DNA of 64,000 nucleotides from Orobanche coerulescens (Eukaryota; Streptophyta; Magnoliopsida; Lamiales; Orobanchaceae). The position numbers and the translations under genes are program-made. Numbering within the stretch: position 1 is the stretch's first letter; the number at the start of each line of letters is the position of its first letter. This document shows positions 10,469 through 22,052 of this stretch, one piece after another. The DNA lies in NCBI GenBank assembly GCA_033398695.1, contig CM065802.1, positions 150,026,096-150,090,095 on the forward strand. Reading direction: 5' to 3'. Below the pieces are notes generated by a model. It was not told the origin of the DNA, ran no database searches, and worked only from the letters and a program-made list of their open reading frames with translations.

Positions 10469-11847
10469 TTTATGGTATCGGAGCTTAGGTTGTGGAAACC
10501 TAGGCTGTCGGGTCAAGTCGAGTCGTGATTCGTCGAGTATTGTGTGGTTTTGTCATTCGAGATGTCGGGTGACAAGTTGAGTTGTGCGTAGTCACAACGT
10601 GTCAGATATGTTGTCGGATGAGATTAGTATCGTGGGTGACCGTCGTCTCCGTGTGGCCTGTGGACGTAAGTCTCCTCTTTTATGCGAGGTACCCGTGTAT
10701 CATGATTTTATCTTAGTGAGTTCATTGCGGTGCATAATTTTATTTACACAGTGTTGAGTAATATAATTGTATATAATACTTGTGACACATAGTATATGTA
10801 TAAAAACTGGGCGTGTTGTTGTTTTACCTTTGAACCACCGTATGGGGTGGTATGGTGTGAAAAATTGAGAACCTTGATTGGTTTCGAATAAGGTATCGAC
10901 GATTGAGTTCGTGAGAAACTCCGAGGAATGGTTTTGTTGTATGTCTAAACTTGATACTGTGTGACGTATTCAATTGGATTGGCGATCCTATTTGCCGTTT
11001 GGGCATGTAATTTTTAGTTTGATTGTTTTTAGATTGTTATGTTTATGCCGTTACGGGTAGGTTTTAGAATGTTCTTCCTGGAGGACTTTACGAGTTTGAA
11101 CATTTTGTGGAAATCGTTTGCTACTATTTAAAATATTTTGATGGTGCGGTTAAAACCATGGTTTATATGGATTTTAAAATCGGTTAAATTTTTGACAAAT
11201 TGGTCGTGTATTTTCAAATGACACCATCAGACGGTATTTGGAAAATGTGTTTTGAAGTACTTCGGATATTGTGAAATATTACTATCGTTTTAGTTATGAA
11301 CCAAAGGATTTTGGAAAATTTCTGTTTTGCAAAACAACTTTGGCTTTCGTAAATTAGAACGTTATGTGTTTATGTATTGAAGTTAAGTCGTGCAGTGAGT
11401 TACTATGTTATTATGCTCGTCAGAAAATCTGGGTTGTATGCCCAAGTGGCGGGATACGTTGTTAGGTATCGTTCCCCGCTTCAATGACCGAGGTATTAAA
11501 TAAAGTGTTTTCAAAATTTCATCCCAGTAAAATCTTTCGAAACTCGCGAATCTCAAAATATTAATATTTGAATAAATACCTTGGAAAAATTTTATTTTTA
11601 GAGAATGTTACAAGTGTCTAGTCTCAATGACATGTATGTGGTCTCGACCGTGTTTATTTTGGTAAAAGTCGTGCACCTCTGTTGGTGCAACCATGCGAAT
11701 TACTTATGAATTTAAGTCTATTATTGCATTGTTAATTCGTGTACTCGTGTGATGACTTGGAGTGAATACTTTATTGTTCTATTGGTTGTTGCCCTTTGTT
11801 GACTATGTGGTATTTATTTTGTTGTTCTGAATGGTTGCCCGTTCAGT
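10469..11847 (+). other. B leader with primer-binding site
   Basis: The primer-binding site TGGTATCGGAGCTT begins at 10473. The remaining 1.4 kb before gag is AT-rich and has no credible coding frame; a short minus-strand ORF at 10824-11006 has no recognisable content. Confidence 0.7.
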
Positions 11848-13002
11848 ATGCTGAGGGGTCGAGGCCGAGTCCGAGGCCATGGTCGTGGTGGTGGTCGTAA
11901 TCAGGAGTGTGAGAGGGCGACACACTCCTTGCCGAGTACCAATCAGCTCGGTACAGATCAGGGACATTCTCATTCAGCCAGTGTTAATGTTGACGTTGGC
12001 GCCGCCACCATCCTTCGTCAGGTGGTTGACCAGTTAGTGCAGATGAATCAGGCCGTACGTCGGAATGAGAACCCAAATGGGGATAACGGAGCTAGTAAGT
12101 GGTTACGAGATGTGATGAGGATGCAGCCGCCCCGTTTTGTGGGTTCGTCTGACTTGTTAGGTTGGGAAAACTGGCACTTCGAGTTGGACAGAATATTTGA
12201 TGTTGTAGCTTGTCCGAATGAAAGGAGGGTACCCATTGCTTAGTACCTGCTCGACAAAGAAGCTGCAAACTGGTGGCAGGCTGTAGTGCCTGCAGACCGT
12301 GCACCTACATGGGCTGAATTTAAGACCGCCATGGAGGCAGAATATTGCCCGTTGCTTGTTCATGAATGCAGGATCGTTGAGTTTTTCTCCGCTACGCCCC
12401 AGAATGTGTCAATATCCCAGGCGATGGTCGATTATAATCGACAGTTGGCTTATGTTCTTGACCAAGTGAGAAGTGAAGCGGACAAGGTCCGATACTTCAA
12501 TATGCGCATGAAACTTCATATCCGTGAAAGTATGGCTCCGCTTATGTGTACCACCCTGAAGGAATATCAGGACCGAGATTTAGCCATTGAGATAGCCATT
12601 TCTGTGACGGAATCTGGTTCAGAGAGTAAGAGACAGAAGACCTCGAGTAATATATCAAGAGGCCAGAGAAGTGAGATCCGTGAGCCTGTTGCTTCACAGT
12701 TTCCTTCTGGGAGCACTCCTCGTTCGGTTGACCAGTCTAAGAACCTTACTCCAGAGGCGAGTAAGACGATCGGTGTGAAGACCTGCTTTAACTGTAGCCG
12801 TGCAGCCATGCGAGACAGAATTGTCGTTTGCCACCGGTTAATTGTTTTAAGTACGGCCAACTGGGGCACCAAGGAGTGCATTGTGAGACCGTTGCCAAGA
12901 TGTTCAGGAATCGGGTTTTCGTTCCTACTCGGGGAGTGCCCGGTGGTGTCCAGTGATGTAGTTGTGTATCGTACTTTGTGCTGTGATTCGTGTAGAGATT
13001 GA
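11848..13002 (+). pseudogene. B gag (capsid-nucleocapsid), interrupted
   Basis: The frame opens with a basic stretch (RGRGRVRGHGRGGG). The Retrotrans_gag region follows with PPRFVGSSDLLGWENWHFELDRIF and, after a stop at 12241-12243, YLLDKEAANWWQ and AEFKTAMEAEYCPLLV. The two halves are in the same frame, so the break is a single nonsense codon. A zinc-knuckle start (TCFNCS) is near 12785. The second knuckle (KYGQLGHQGVHC) reads only in another frame and has tyrosine in place of the second cysteine. Gag forms the virus-like particle and binds RNA. This copy could not make a full protein. No protease or pol follows it. Confidence 0.85.
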
Positions 13003-13094
13003 TATTGTTGCTTGAACTTTTTGGTTTTATTTGTATTCTACCATGATGTTTTATTTTAAGTTTCGGGACGAAACTTATTTGTAATAGGATAGAA
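13003..13094 (+). other. B hairpin and polypurine-like end
   Basis: The hairpin AAGTTTCGGGACGAAACTT (13058-13076) is followed by TTTGTAATAGGATAGAA and then the 3' LTR. The purine run is much weaker than the TTAAGGAGGG of A and F. Confidence 0.65.
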
Positions 13095-16000
13095 TGTAAT
13101 ATCCGGTATTCTCGTTTTCTGTTATATTTAATTGTTTGTGTCTTGACGTCGGACATTTTCTTGTTGACGAGAATCGGAGTGAATTCTATCGTAATACTAT
13201 ATTTGTTTCTACCGCATAGTCGTTGTGGTCGGGTGCGACTTGTTGTCGCGTGCATTTCTTTGATTAAATGTGTGCATGTGATGTGTTGTTAATTACTCGT
13301 TGTTGTTTTGAATCATAGTCGGTGGCGTTGCGTTAGTTGTCGTGGGGCGTGTTTTCACGCCGTATATTCCTTTGCGTTGCTTGTAATGTTTCGCCGTTGG
13401 GCGTGATTTTTTTCGGTTCTTGTATATCTTGTTGAGTTTACCTGGCGGGATATTGCTTCTCCCTACTTGATTTAAGTTTCGGGACGAAACTTCTTTTAAG
13501 GAGGGTAGAATGTAATATCCGTAATTTCGGATTTCGGTAATTTTCTTTTTTTTCGGAGGAGGTCCGTTTCGACGACTCGCTTGGGACCGTTTCATCATTA
13601 TGAGAATGATTAATTCTGCACTTTTTGTCATCCGAGTTCGTTTCGGTATTGTTTTGTTGAGTTCCGTGTTTCTTAACGACTTTTCCGCACTCGAGTTCGA
13701 TTCTTGTGAAGCTCGTTCGAAATTACTGTTTCGAGTTTCCCGTAAGTCCATTTAACTTTGTTAGACGTGTTGTGAACTTCAGTTTGGTTATTCGATCACG
13801 TATCGTGATTTTCGGACGTTTTGGGCCATTTTCGTAATTTCCCAAAGTTTGGGGTAATTACCTTCCGTTGTCAAATTTTGAGCCTTCGGGTGGTCGGAAT
13901 CGTGTGTTCTCTTAGTGCTCGAATTCGTATTTGCGAGTACTTCGTAACCGAATCTCCGATTCGTATTCAGGTTCGGGTTTCAGGGTCGTTCGGATCGTCG
14001 TTGTGGTTCGATCGTAATTTTCGGTTTGTGTCTGGAGGTGGCTGGCCGGACCTGTGCGGAACGGCTCTGAAAACGGCGCTGCCGAGCGCCGTGTCTTGCG
14101 CCGGGTCGGTCAGGGCTAGCAGCCTGCCGAGACACGGCCGAGAACCCGCGCAAGATTTGCGCCGGGTGATGCGCCGTGTCGGATACGGCCGAGACACACG
14201 CGCAGGCGCCTTGCACCGGGTGTTGCGCCGTTTTGACCAGGTCGCGCACTGACCCGCAACCCGGCGGTAGGCACGGCGCTGGTGTGGGCCGTTTGCTGCG
14301 CCGTGTTCGACAGGTGTATAAATATGGCAGAGCAGTCGGGTTTCACTCATTTTTCCCATTTTGTTTTCAATCCTTCCGCAGCCAAGTCTTGGGGAAACCA
14401 AAGACATGTTGTTAATCTATCCAAAACACGAAATTCCTGAGTCCATATCATCGATTAATCCTTCCATAACTTGCTCCAATCGACCGAATCAGGGTAAGTT
14501 TTATTAAAATCTAATTTTGGGGATTTTATTCGATTTGTCCGCTTAATCCGTTTTAACTCAGAATTGTGATGGATTGATGATTGTTAAGCTATATTATATC
14601 GAATTACTTGTTATTCCATGGTTGGATTGCCATGGATTTGTCGTTTTATTGAGTATCTTATCGACGCCTTGAAGGTGGTCGATAAAATGTCACAAAGAGA
14701 ATCCGAGCGTTCTACGGTTATTCTTCCTCGTTCGTTCGTTAATTTATTGATGGTATGATGTTAGGGTAAGATTCCTTGTGAAGAACTCGAGTCAGAACCC
14801 TTCCGTTCATTGTCTTCTTCGTGGTACAAGCTTCTTGGTCGAACCGTGTTCTTCGGGGTATTCGGTAATGGCTATTAAGGCAAGTATCTTATTATACGAC
14901 TTGTATCTTGCGACTAGTAATCACGTATGAGATTTATGATGATTTTGCTTGCCTTCGTAAATATGTTCGGTTTGAATTGGTTGTGTATTCCGCAATTTGA
15001 AGGCTTTGTGATAATAGTGTTATATTGGTATACGTGTTAGGTGTTATGCCATTTGTGCAAGATTGCGACATACATATGGATGGTTGTACACTTGGTTATG
15101 CAATGTATTGTGTACTGATCGTGTGTTATGTTGATTTATGATAGTTGTTGCGAGTGTTGAGATTGTGTTATGTGCGTGTGATGTACGATTTTGTGCTGAT
15201 CAACATGATTGATTAACTGTGCTCATTGTCGTATGTAATGTGAATGTGAATGTGAATATGTGTGTGACCGCTAAGTTCACTCGTGTGGATTCGACGGGAC
15301 CTATGAGGATTCGTGGCAGTGGACTACGGGGTCAGAACTTAGTGAGGTACTGAGGTCCAATCGTGCTGGTCTGACGAGGCCTATGATAACGCATGGCAGT
15401 GGACCATGAGTTTCGGACACAGTATGTCCAACCGGGTGAGCTCGACGGGGCTTATGGTGACACATGGCAGTGGACTACGGTGTCAGGACTGTGTGTGTGA
15501 TTATTGTGATTGATATAGTCCGTGTGGGTTGTTGAGCCTACGAGGACACGTGACAGTGGATCACAGTGTCGTAATTGATTATGTTTGTTAAATTGTGCGT
15601 GGTGTAGTCCGTGCGGGTTGTTGAACCTATGGTGACACGTGACAGTGGTTCACGGTGTCATGAACATGATTATTTCAAATCAAAGTTTTGCAAGGAAAAG
15701 TCTTATGAAAATGAATGTTGGACCGAGTCCTAAACTTTGAGTAAATGTTTTTCCATATTATGAACTGTTGATTTATGAAACGAGATTTGGGTTAAAGCCC
15801 TCAACTCTTGTTTTAAAAGGTTTGGTGAACCAGGACTCAGAGTTTTAAAGATTTTGAAATATCAAAATTTCCCGAGGTGATGAACTTATTTTCGAAATGC
15901 TTCATAGCTTAAATACCTTTATTAAAACCCCCGGGAATAATTTGATACTTGAATATTGTGTTTGATTCTTGATTAATGTTTGCTCGTTACTTTTCGTATG

Positions 16001-16434
16001 ATTTGATCCTTGCACTAGTAAAACAGTGGAGTTTTACTAACCACCGAGTAATCGGGGGGTGGATGTCTATTTTGCGTCCAGGTACATTCAGGTTTGGGGG
16101 AGCAGTCCCAGTATTGGCACAAGAAGATGACGAGCTGCGATACTAATCAAGAGTCGAGAGTTGTTTAGATTTTTGTTGTGTTGTCAGAGTTGATTTCAGT
16201 CTTCCGCTGTATTGTATTTCGACCCCTGTGTGGGTGACGTTGTTTGAGTCAGTTTGATGATTGAGTTGTGTGACCTCATCGGTCTGTGTTAGTGACCATA
16301 ATGGTCTGTATTAATTTATTATTTGACCCCGGCCAGGCAATCATTTGGTCGTTTTGTAAGGTATAGCCTGGTATATCCTCGTGAAAAGGGGTCTACGGCG
16401 TGTAATATTCCCATATGGTTTTGGGGGTGTTACA
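13095..16434 (+). repeat. B 3' LTR
   Basis: This 3340-bp copy of 7141-10468 includes the 416-bp extension at 13095-13510 with its own hairpin at 13474-13492. It also holds the inner start TGTAATATCC at 13511, the array near 14075-14310, TATAAATA at 14317 and the repeat block near 15270-15660. It ends GGTGTTACA at 16434. Confidence 0.9.
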
Positions 16435-16439
16435 CTTCT
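16435..16439. repeat. Right target-site duplication of B (CTTCT)
   Basis: It pairs with CTTCC at 7136-7140, with one C to T difference. Confidence 0.7.
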
Positions 16440-17377
16440 GAGGCACGGGCTTGAGCGTTGATATCAGGACCGGCTCCAAGGAGTCCCTGAGGGGCGTGGT
16501 CTATCAGTTGTATGTTATGTTATTTCCTTACCTTGTTGTTTCGAACTTCGGAAATTAAGTTCTTTTATTCGAAGTGGATCGGATTTGGAACTTCTGTGTT
16601 TTCGACTCTGTCGACTCGTTTATGCTCGTTAACATTTTTTGAGCTTGCCCTGTCCCTTGATTTTGTTGATCGAACAACTGTGGTATTGTTTCGGAATAAC
16701 TCGTTTGTCGTTGTGACTTTTCAATTGCTATTCCCTTTCTTGTGGATCTTATGTGAATGCACATCTTGTTGTTTTCACCGGATCATATATTTTCTCGAGT
16801 CGAGATGTGTACCTCGGAGTTGTTGTTTGAACCTTATTGTTCTTCGTGATCCGAACATGATTGTTCGATTTTTGTTGTCTCGATCGTTGTGGTTCGATCA
16901 TTGATTGTTCAGTTTTTTTTGACCCCGTTTCGTGATTGTTGAGCATTCAAACTCCTTCCTAATTTCCTTAAGTTCGGGAAATTAGTATCGTTTTCGATCT
17001 TCCAACCCTTGGGCGGTGGAATTCTGTATTTGTTCAGCGATTGGCTCGCGTGTTGATTGATGTACCGTTAGGTTGGTCAATCATATTGATTTTCGTTCGT
17101 TGTATTTTGTGATTGTTCGGATAATTGACTTGACTATATTATCCATTTGATGACGCTTGTAACTTGTTGGTTTTATTATATCCCTAACGGCGACGTTGTG
17201 TTGGTCGTCGTGGAGCGTGTTTTCATGCTGTATACTCCCTTGTGTTGCTTGTAACGTTTCACCGTTGGGCGTAAGTTATGCCTTTCTTGTGTATCTCGTT
17301 GAGTCTTCCTGGCGGGATATCGCTTCTCCCTATTTGTTTTAAGTTTTGGGACGAAACTTCTTTTAAGGAGGGTAGAC
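16440..17377 (+). other. A internal 3' region with gag scrap and polypurine tract
   Basis: The first 60 bp continue A's gag frame (EARA, a stop, then ALISGPAPRSP). The rest has no credible gene; the ORF at 16512-16904 shows no gag or pol motif. From 17180 it matches the captured block of the B LTR. It ends with the hairpin AAGTTTTGGGACGAAACTT (17341-17359, one mismatch) and TTTTAAGGAGGGTAGAC directly before the 3' LTR. Confidence 0.75.
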
Positions 17378-17745
17378 TGTAATACCCGTAATTTCGATTT
17401 CCGATAATTTCTTTTTTTCGGCGAAAGTCCATTTTGACGACTCGATCATGACCGTTTCATCATTCTGAGAATGATTAATTCTGCACTTTTTGTCATCCGA
17501 GTTTGTTTCGGTGTCTTTTTGTTGAGTTCGGTGCTTTTTAGCGACTTTTCCGCACTTGAGTTCGATTCTTGCGAATCTCGTTCGAACTGCTATTTCGAGT
17601 TTCCCGTAAGTCTGTTTAACTTTGTTAGACGTGTTGTGAACTTCGGTTGGTTATTCGATCACGTATCGTGATTTTCAGGCATTTTGGTCCATTTTGTAAT
17701 TTACCCAAAGTTGTGGGTATCCGCATTCGTAATTGTTGTCTTGAC

Positions 17746-17750
17746 CCTTT
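17746..17750. repeat. Left target-site duplication of C (CCTTT)
   Basis: CCTTT is repeated at 22053-22057. Removing C and one copy restores the uninterrupted sequence seen in A's 5' LTR near 2974-2984. Confidence 0.92.
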
Positions 17751-18782
17751 TGTTGTTGCCCGAAATATTTATCCAAAGATGAAATACTGCTGGAATGGAC
17801 GGACAACAAACAAGGTTTTGGGAGCACTTTCCGAGGGGGTGTGAATAACACTAGATTTGCTGGGGTTGTTAGTCCCGGCTTGAATGCTCTCGCGAGATGT
17901 TATTAATACAAATATTCATGGATACAGGTATTAATGTAAGAATCTAAGTACAATGAGTGTAAAATATCTTATTATCCAGCTCTTGAGCGAAGCTTTAGTG
18001 TTCTTGCTCTCTGCCGATCGTCTTCCATGTAGGAGATGCTGAGAGAGAAGAATGAACCGAGAGATAGCTGTTGTCAAGAGTAGGAAAGCCAAGTTGTGTG
18101 GATTGCTTCTGTATTGTGCGTGAATAGCGAGAGTGACAGAGCCATTGGACCAGTGCAGGGAGCCTTCTATTTATAGGGGCTGAGATGCCTTGTTTCCTAG
18201 CGGGCGATCGCCTTTCGTCCAATATAATAATGGGGCGATCGTCTTTAAGTCACATGGGCTGTTTGCCTAAAGTCCAAGGCTGCTGCTGGAAGCCAGCTGT
18301 GCGGTCCAATGAGGATCCGGCACGCGTCCGGAGTTGCTGTCACAGGCGGTCCTACTGACACCTTTCGGCGGGCTTGTCGGCTGGTGGAAAGATGCTGACA
18401 GGCTGTGGTCAATGATCCATGAAATGCGGATCTTGTCTTGGCACTGCACGTGGGTTCTGTCCTGGGCTTCGGCCTTTGCCGACTGGATGACCGTCGGCTT
18501 CGAGTGGCCTGAGTTGGTCGTCACTGGTGGGTCATCAGAGGTCGGCATCGGTCGGTCACCAGGGGTCGGTCGACAAGTGCCGAGAGATGATCGTCTGCTA
18601 GTCGGCCACCAGGAGTCGATTGCCAAGTACCGAGAGATGATCATCTCAGATGTCGATCGCTCGGCACCGGGACTTGTCCTGGGACCTTCGGTCGGCCGAT
18701 CTACCTCGACTGCTCGGCTATGGCTAGGTCGCCCAGTCTCTGAGGCGATCGCTGGTCGAGGCGTATAATTCTCGACACAACA
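17751..18782 (-). repeat. C 3' LTR (left)
   Basis: The LTR ends are TGTTG and CAACA. A minus-strand TATAAATA lies at 18168-18175. ORFs crossing it on both strands (18267-19004, 18334-18768) recur in the other LTR and carry no domain, so they are not called genes. Confidence 0.9.
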
Positions 18783-19699
18783 ATTGCCCCCCAGCTTGCT
18801 CCGATGTTGAAGGCATGGGGCGAGGTGGTTCTTGCTGGAGATCATGTAAGATGAGAACGGGCGACCCGTTGAGATGACTTTGGATTCGGACTTGGGCGAT
18901 CTGGTCGATTGGCTAGCTATCTTTCGGTCTTGTACCTGCAAAAAACAACATTGGCCGATCCCCCTCAGAAACTTGATGGTTTCGTCATTTGAGGAATCGT
19001 GCACAGTCGCGGAGTTTGATGGACCGACTCCATGACCGTGTCGTTTGCGCGAACGACATTGACTGTCTCATGACTCATTTTATTATGAGGGTCCTTTGTT
19101 AGGCTGCGCCTCGCCTCGTATTTAAACGAAGGGCGTGCGGTCTTGGTCTAGAGGAGTCCTTGCGCGGGGCGTCGTCGGATTAATCAACTCCACTTCCGCA
19201 GCTTGTTAGCTCTGCTTCCACCTTGGCCCGCCATGAATATGGCGAACCTCGACGGTGTACGTTGGGACGGGGGTAGTGACGCGTCGCATTGTCCGGGTTC
19301 ACCATGTTAGATGATGAACCTTTGAGGGCAGGCGATCGTGTCCACTGATTAGTTTTGGAGGGCCCTCAGACTACGCCGGCCTCGTATTTAAATGAAGGGC
19401 GGGCGATCTTGGCCCAAAGGGACCTTGCATGGCTGAAGCAGCCGGTTCCATCGACTACCAGGACCATGGCTGTATGTAGTGTGGTGGAGGCGATATCGTG
19501 CCTTAGTCCATCATGTTAGATGGTGAACTGTAGATGGCGAACGAGTCCTCCGGTTTTGGTGATGTTGCTTGATAATGGCGATCGGGCTGGAAGACTGGTG
19601 ATCCTCGTTCGGCTACCGATCACGTTATTCATAGGTTGATACCGGCGATCGGGCTGGAAGACTGGTGATCGTCGTTTGGGCACCGATCGTGATGCTCAT
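18783..19699 (-). other. C 3' untranslated region
   Basis: It starts with the G-rich tract next to the LTR. It then contains repeated sequence such as GGCGATCGGGCTGGAAGACTG near 19577 and 19645. I see no protease or polymerase sequence in it. Confidence 0.6.
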
Positions 19700-20925
19700 A
19701 GGCTGAGAAGAAACCTTTGCCCGGCCAGAAAGTCTGTGGCCTTAGCTCGGAAGATCGCGTAGGTCGAGGGTTGGTCTTTCGTAAGATGCCTGAACATAGG
19801 CGAAAGACCATGGAATTTTTGCAAGACCGAGTATAGGGCGATCTCATCGCTTACGGGCTCGCCGTTGAGGATGATCTCGTCTACCCGAGCGATGTAGTCC
19901 GAGTCGAACTCTTATTCCACTTGTTTGATTCGCATCATGCGATGGGGACCTTCTGGACGAGCGACCCTGGTGGCGAAGTATGCTGTGAAGTCGTTCGCCA
20001 GTTGGATAAAGGAGCTGATGGACCGAGGCGGCAATGAGGCGTACCACCTGTGGGCAAGGTCGTCCAGCGTCAGAGGGAACATTCGGCACCTGGTCGCGTC
20101 TGATGCCCCACACCCAGTCATGTAGATGTTGAGCTTGCTCAGGTGTGTTTCGGGGTCCGATCTCCCCTCGTACAAAGGTGTTTGCGGAGGAGCGATCTTG
20201 TGCTGCACGGGGGCGAGCTCGATGTGGACCGCGAGCGGCTCGCTCAGCCCGACGATCTTGATCTTGGCGCCTGCCCCGGATTCCATGAGCGCCTTCATGT
20301 CGTTGAGCTGGCATTGCATCGCGGCAATCGCTGTAGCATGGTCGCTCGTGGGTCGGCTTTTGGAGCGGGAGCCGAGGCGATTGTGTACCAATCTCCTGAC
20401 TCCGCTGCTGCCGACCACGGCTATTTGGCGAGGGGGAGCCAGACGGTTGGGCTGCCTTCTGGGAGTCGGATAGGCCGAGATCCTGGTGACGGACTCGAGC
20501 TCCGTCGTCTCGTGGCTGGGGCCGGACTGCCCCGGTCGCCAAGATGGGTCGCTGCCGAGGCGATCGAAAACAGAGGTGCCCCGGCTGGCGAGCGCCTCTT
20601 CTTGTGGATGGGATCCTCCTGGAGATCGCTCGGTCAGCAACGCCTTGAACTTCCGTTTGGTCCTCCGACGGATGGCCGAGGGGGTGATAGCGGGAGGCGC
20701 GTCGAGAGCATTCCGTCACTCCTGTAGGACGGCCATGGCCTCCTCGATCTGTTCCGCGGTTCGGAACTGATCGAGCGAGTGACTTGGGCCGTCCCCCAGG
20801 GGCGGGATCGAGCATCTCGGACCGCGGCGGCTACCCTCCGCCATCGGCTGTGTCTCGGACTGAGACGGAACGAGGCGTCTGGTGGGCTGGCCAACGACTT
20901 TCTTCGACGAGGAGGCACAAGTCAT
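19700..20925 (-). pseudogene. C gag (retrotransposon gag domain), interrupted
   Basis: On the minus strand a frame starts near 20925 (MTCASSSKK). It is cut by TGA at about 20716 where the same frame resumes, continues to a TAA at 19912, and stays recognisable to about 19700. The core (about residues 160-245 from 20925) contains PPQTPLYEGRSDPETHLSK, YMTGCG, RMFPLTLDDLAHRWYASLP and FIQLANDFTAYFA, a typical gypsy capsid-type gag region. After the TAA come EFDSDYIARVDEIILNGEP and RGLSP-like remnants. I see no zinc knuckle. The first break looks like CGA to TGA. The gag differs from those of B, E and F, so C belongs to another gypsy lineage. Confidence 0.8.
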
Positions 20926-21052
20926 GATTCTGAAAGCTTTCTCTGAAGAACAGTGAGTGTTTCTTCAGGTATATGTCCCGGAGAACAGTGAGTGTTCTTC
21001 GAGAGGGTAGGAATAAAAAATTGAGGGTTAGATCCCCTTCCTCTAGCGCAAA
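20926..21052 (-). other. C leader and primer-site region
   Basis: This short leader sits between the gag start and the 5' LTR. The bases next to the LTR read TTGCGCTAGAGGAAGGGG on the minus strand; I cannot assign the priming tRNA. Confidence 0.5.
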
Positions 21053-22052
21053 TTGTTGTTGCCCGAAATATTTATCCGAAGATGAAATACTGCTGGAATG
21101 GACGGACAACAAACAAGGTTGCGGGAGCACTTTCCGAGGGGGTGTGAATAACACTAGATTTGCCGGGGTTGTTAGTCCCGGGCTTGAATGCTCTCGCGAG
21201 ATGTTATTAATACAAATATTCGTGGATACAGGTATTAATGTAAGAATCTAAGTACAATGAGTGTAAAAGATCTTATTATCCAGCTGATCGTCTTCCGTGT
21301 AGGAGATGCTGAGAGAGAAGAATGAACCGAGAGATAGCTGTTGCCAAGAGTAGGAAAGCCAAGTTGTGTGTATTGCTTCTGTATTGTGTGTGAATAGCGA
21401 GAGTGAGAGAGCCATTGGACCAGTGCAGGGAGCCTTCTATTTATAGGGGCTGAGATGCCTTGTTTCCTAGCGGGCGATCGCCTTTCGTCCAATATAATAA
21501 TGGGGAGATCGTCTTTAAGTCACATGGGTTGTCTGCCTAAAGTCCAAGGCTGCTGCTGGGAGCTAGCTGTGCGGTCAAATGAGGAGCCGGCACGTGTCCG
21601 GAATTGCTTTCACAGGCGGTCCTACTGACACCTTTCGGCGGGCCTGTCGGCTGGTGGAAAGATGCTGACAGGCTGTGGTCAATGATCCATGAAATGCGGA
21701 TCTTGTCTTGGCACTGCACGTGGGTTCTGTCCTGGGCTTCGGCCTTTGCCGACTGGATGACCATCGGCTTCGAGTGGCATGAGTTGGTCGTCATTGGTGG
21801 GTCATCAGAGGTCGGCATCGGTCGGTCACCATGGGTCGGTCGATAAGTACCGAGAGATGATCGTCTGCTAGTCGGCCACCAGGAGTCGATTGCCAAGTAC
21901 CGAGAGACGATCGTCTCAGATGTCGATCTCTCGGCACCGGGACTTGTCCTGGGACCTTTGGTCGGCCGATCTACCTCGGCTGCTCGGCTATGGCTAGGTC
22001 GCCCGGTCTTTGAGGCGATCGCCAGTCGAGGCGTATAATTCTCGACACAACA
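21053..22052 (-). repeat. C 5' LTR (right)
   Basis: This is a 1000-bp copy of 17751-18782 lacking 32 bp near 21287. A minus-strand TATAAATA lies at 21438-21445. It is followed by CCTTT (22053-22057). Confidence 0.9.

Larger units (their letters stand above)
7141..16434 (+). mobile_element. Element B: gag-only gypsy derivative with extended LTRs
   Basis: B has LTRs at 7141-10468 and 13095-16434, a 2.6-kb interior with primer-binding site and a broken gag, and no protease, RT or integrase. It lies inside the gag remnant of A. Gag-only elements with full LTRs are known in plants as TR-GAG elements and depend on enzymes made by relatives. The interior ends with hairpin AAGTTTCGGGACGAAACTT (13058-13076) and a weak purine run (AATAGGATAGAA) right before the 3' LTR. 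Both LTRs carry an unusual 416-bp extension. Confidence 0.88.
17751..22052 (-). mobile_element. Element C: gag-only LTR element (TR-GAG type)
   Basis: C is 4.3 kb, with LTRs of 1032 bp (17751-18782) and 1000 bp (21053-22052) that begin TGTTGTTGCCC and end GACACAACA on the plus strand. The gag-like gene and a G-rich tract beside the left LTR (TGGGGGGCAAT on the minus strand, 18783-18793) show that the element points left. The sequence beside the right LTR (minus TTGCGCTAGAGGAAGGGG) should hold the primer site but is not the initiator-methionine type used by A, B, E and F. No protease, RT or integrase is present. The left LTR has 32 bp that the right one lacks. Confidence 0.9.

Noticed and set aside
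7557..16434. B with left limit at 7557 (short LTR)
   Set aside because: The flank there (TAGAA) does not match the right flank (CTTCT), while the outer start gives CTTCC and restores A's gag frame.
18267..19004. Long ORFs on both strands in the C LTR
   Set aside because: They lie mostly in LTR sequence, recur in the other LTR with changes and show no known motif.
20126..20770. Plus-strand ORFs of 94-194 codons opposite the C gag
   Set aside because: They are shadows of the minus-strand gag, which has clear family motifs.
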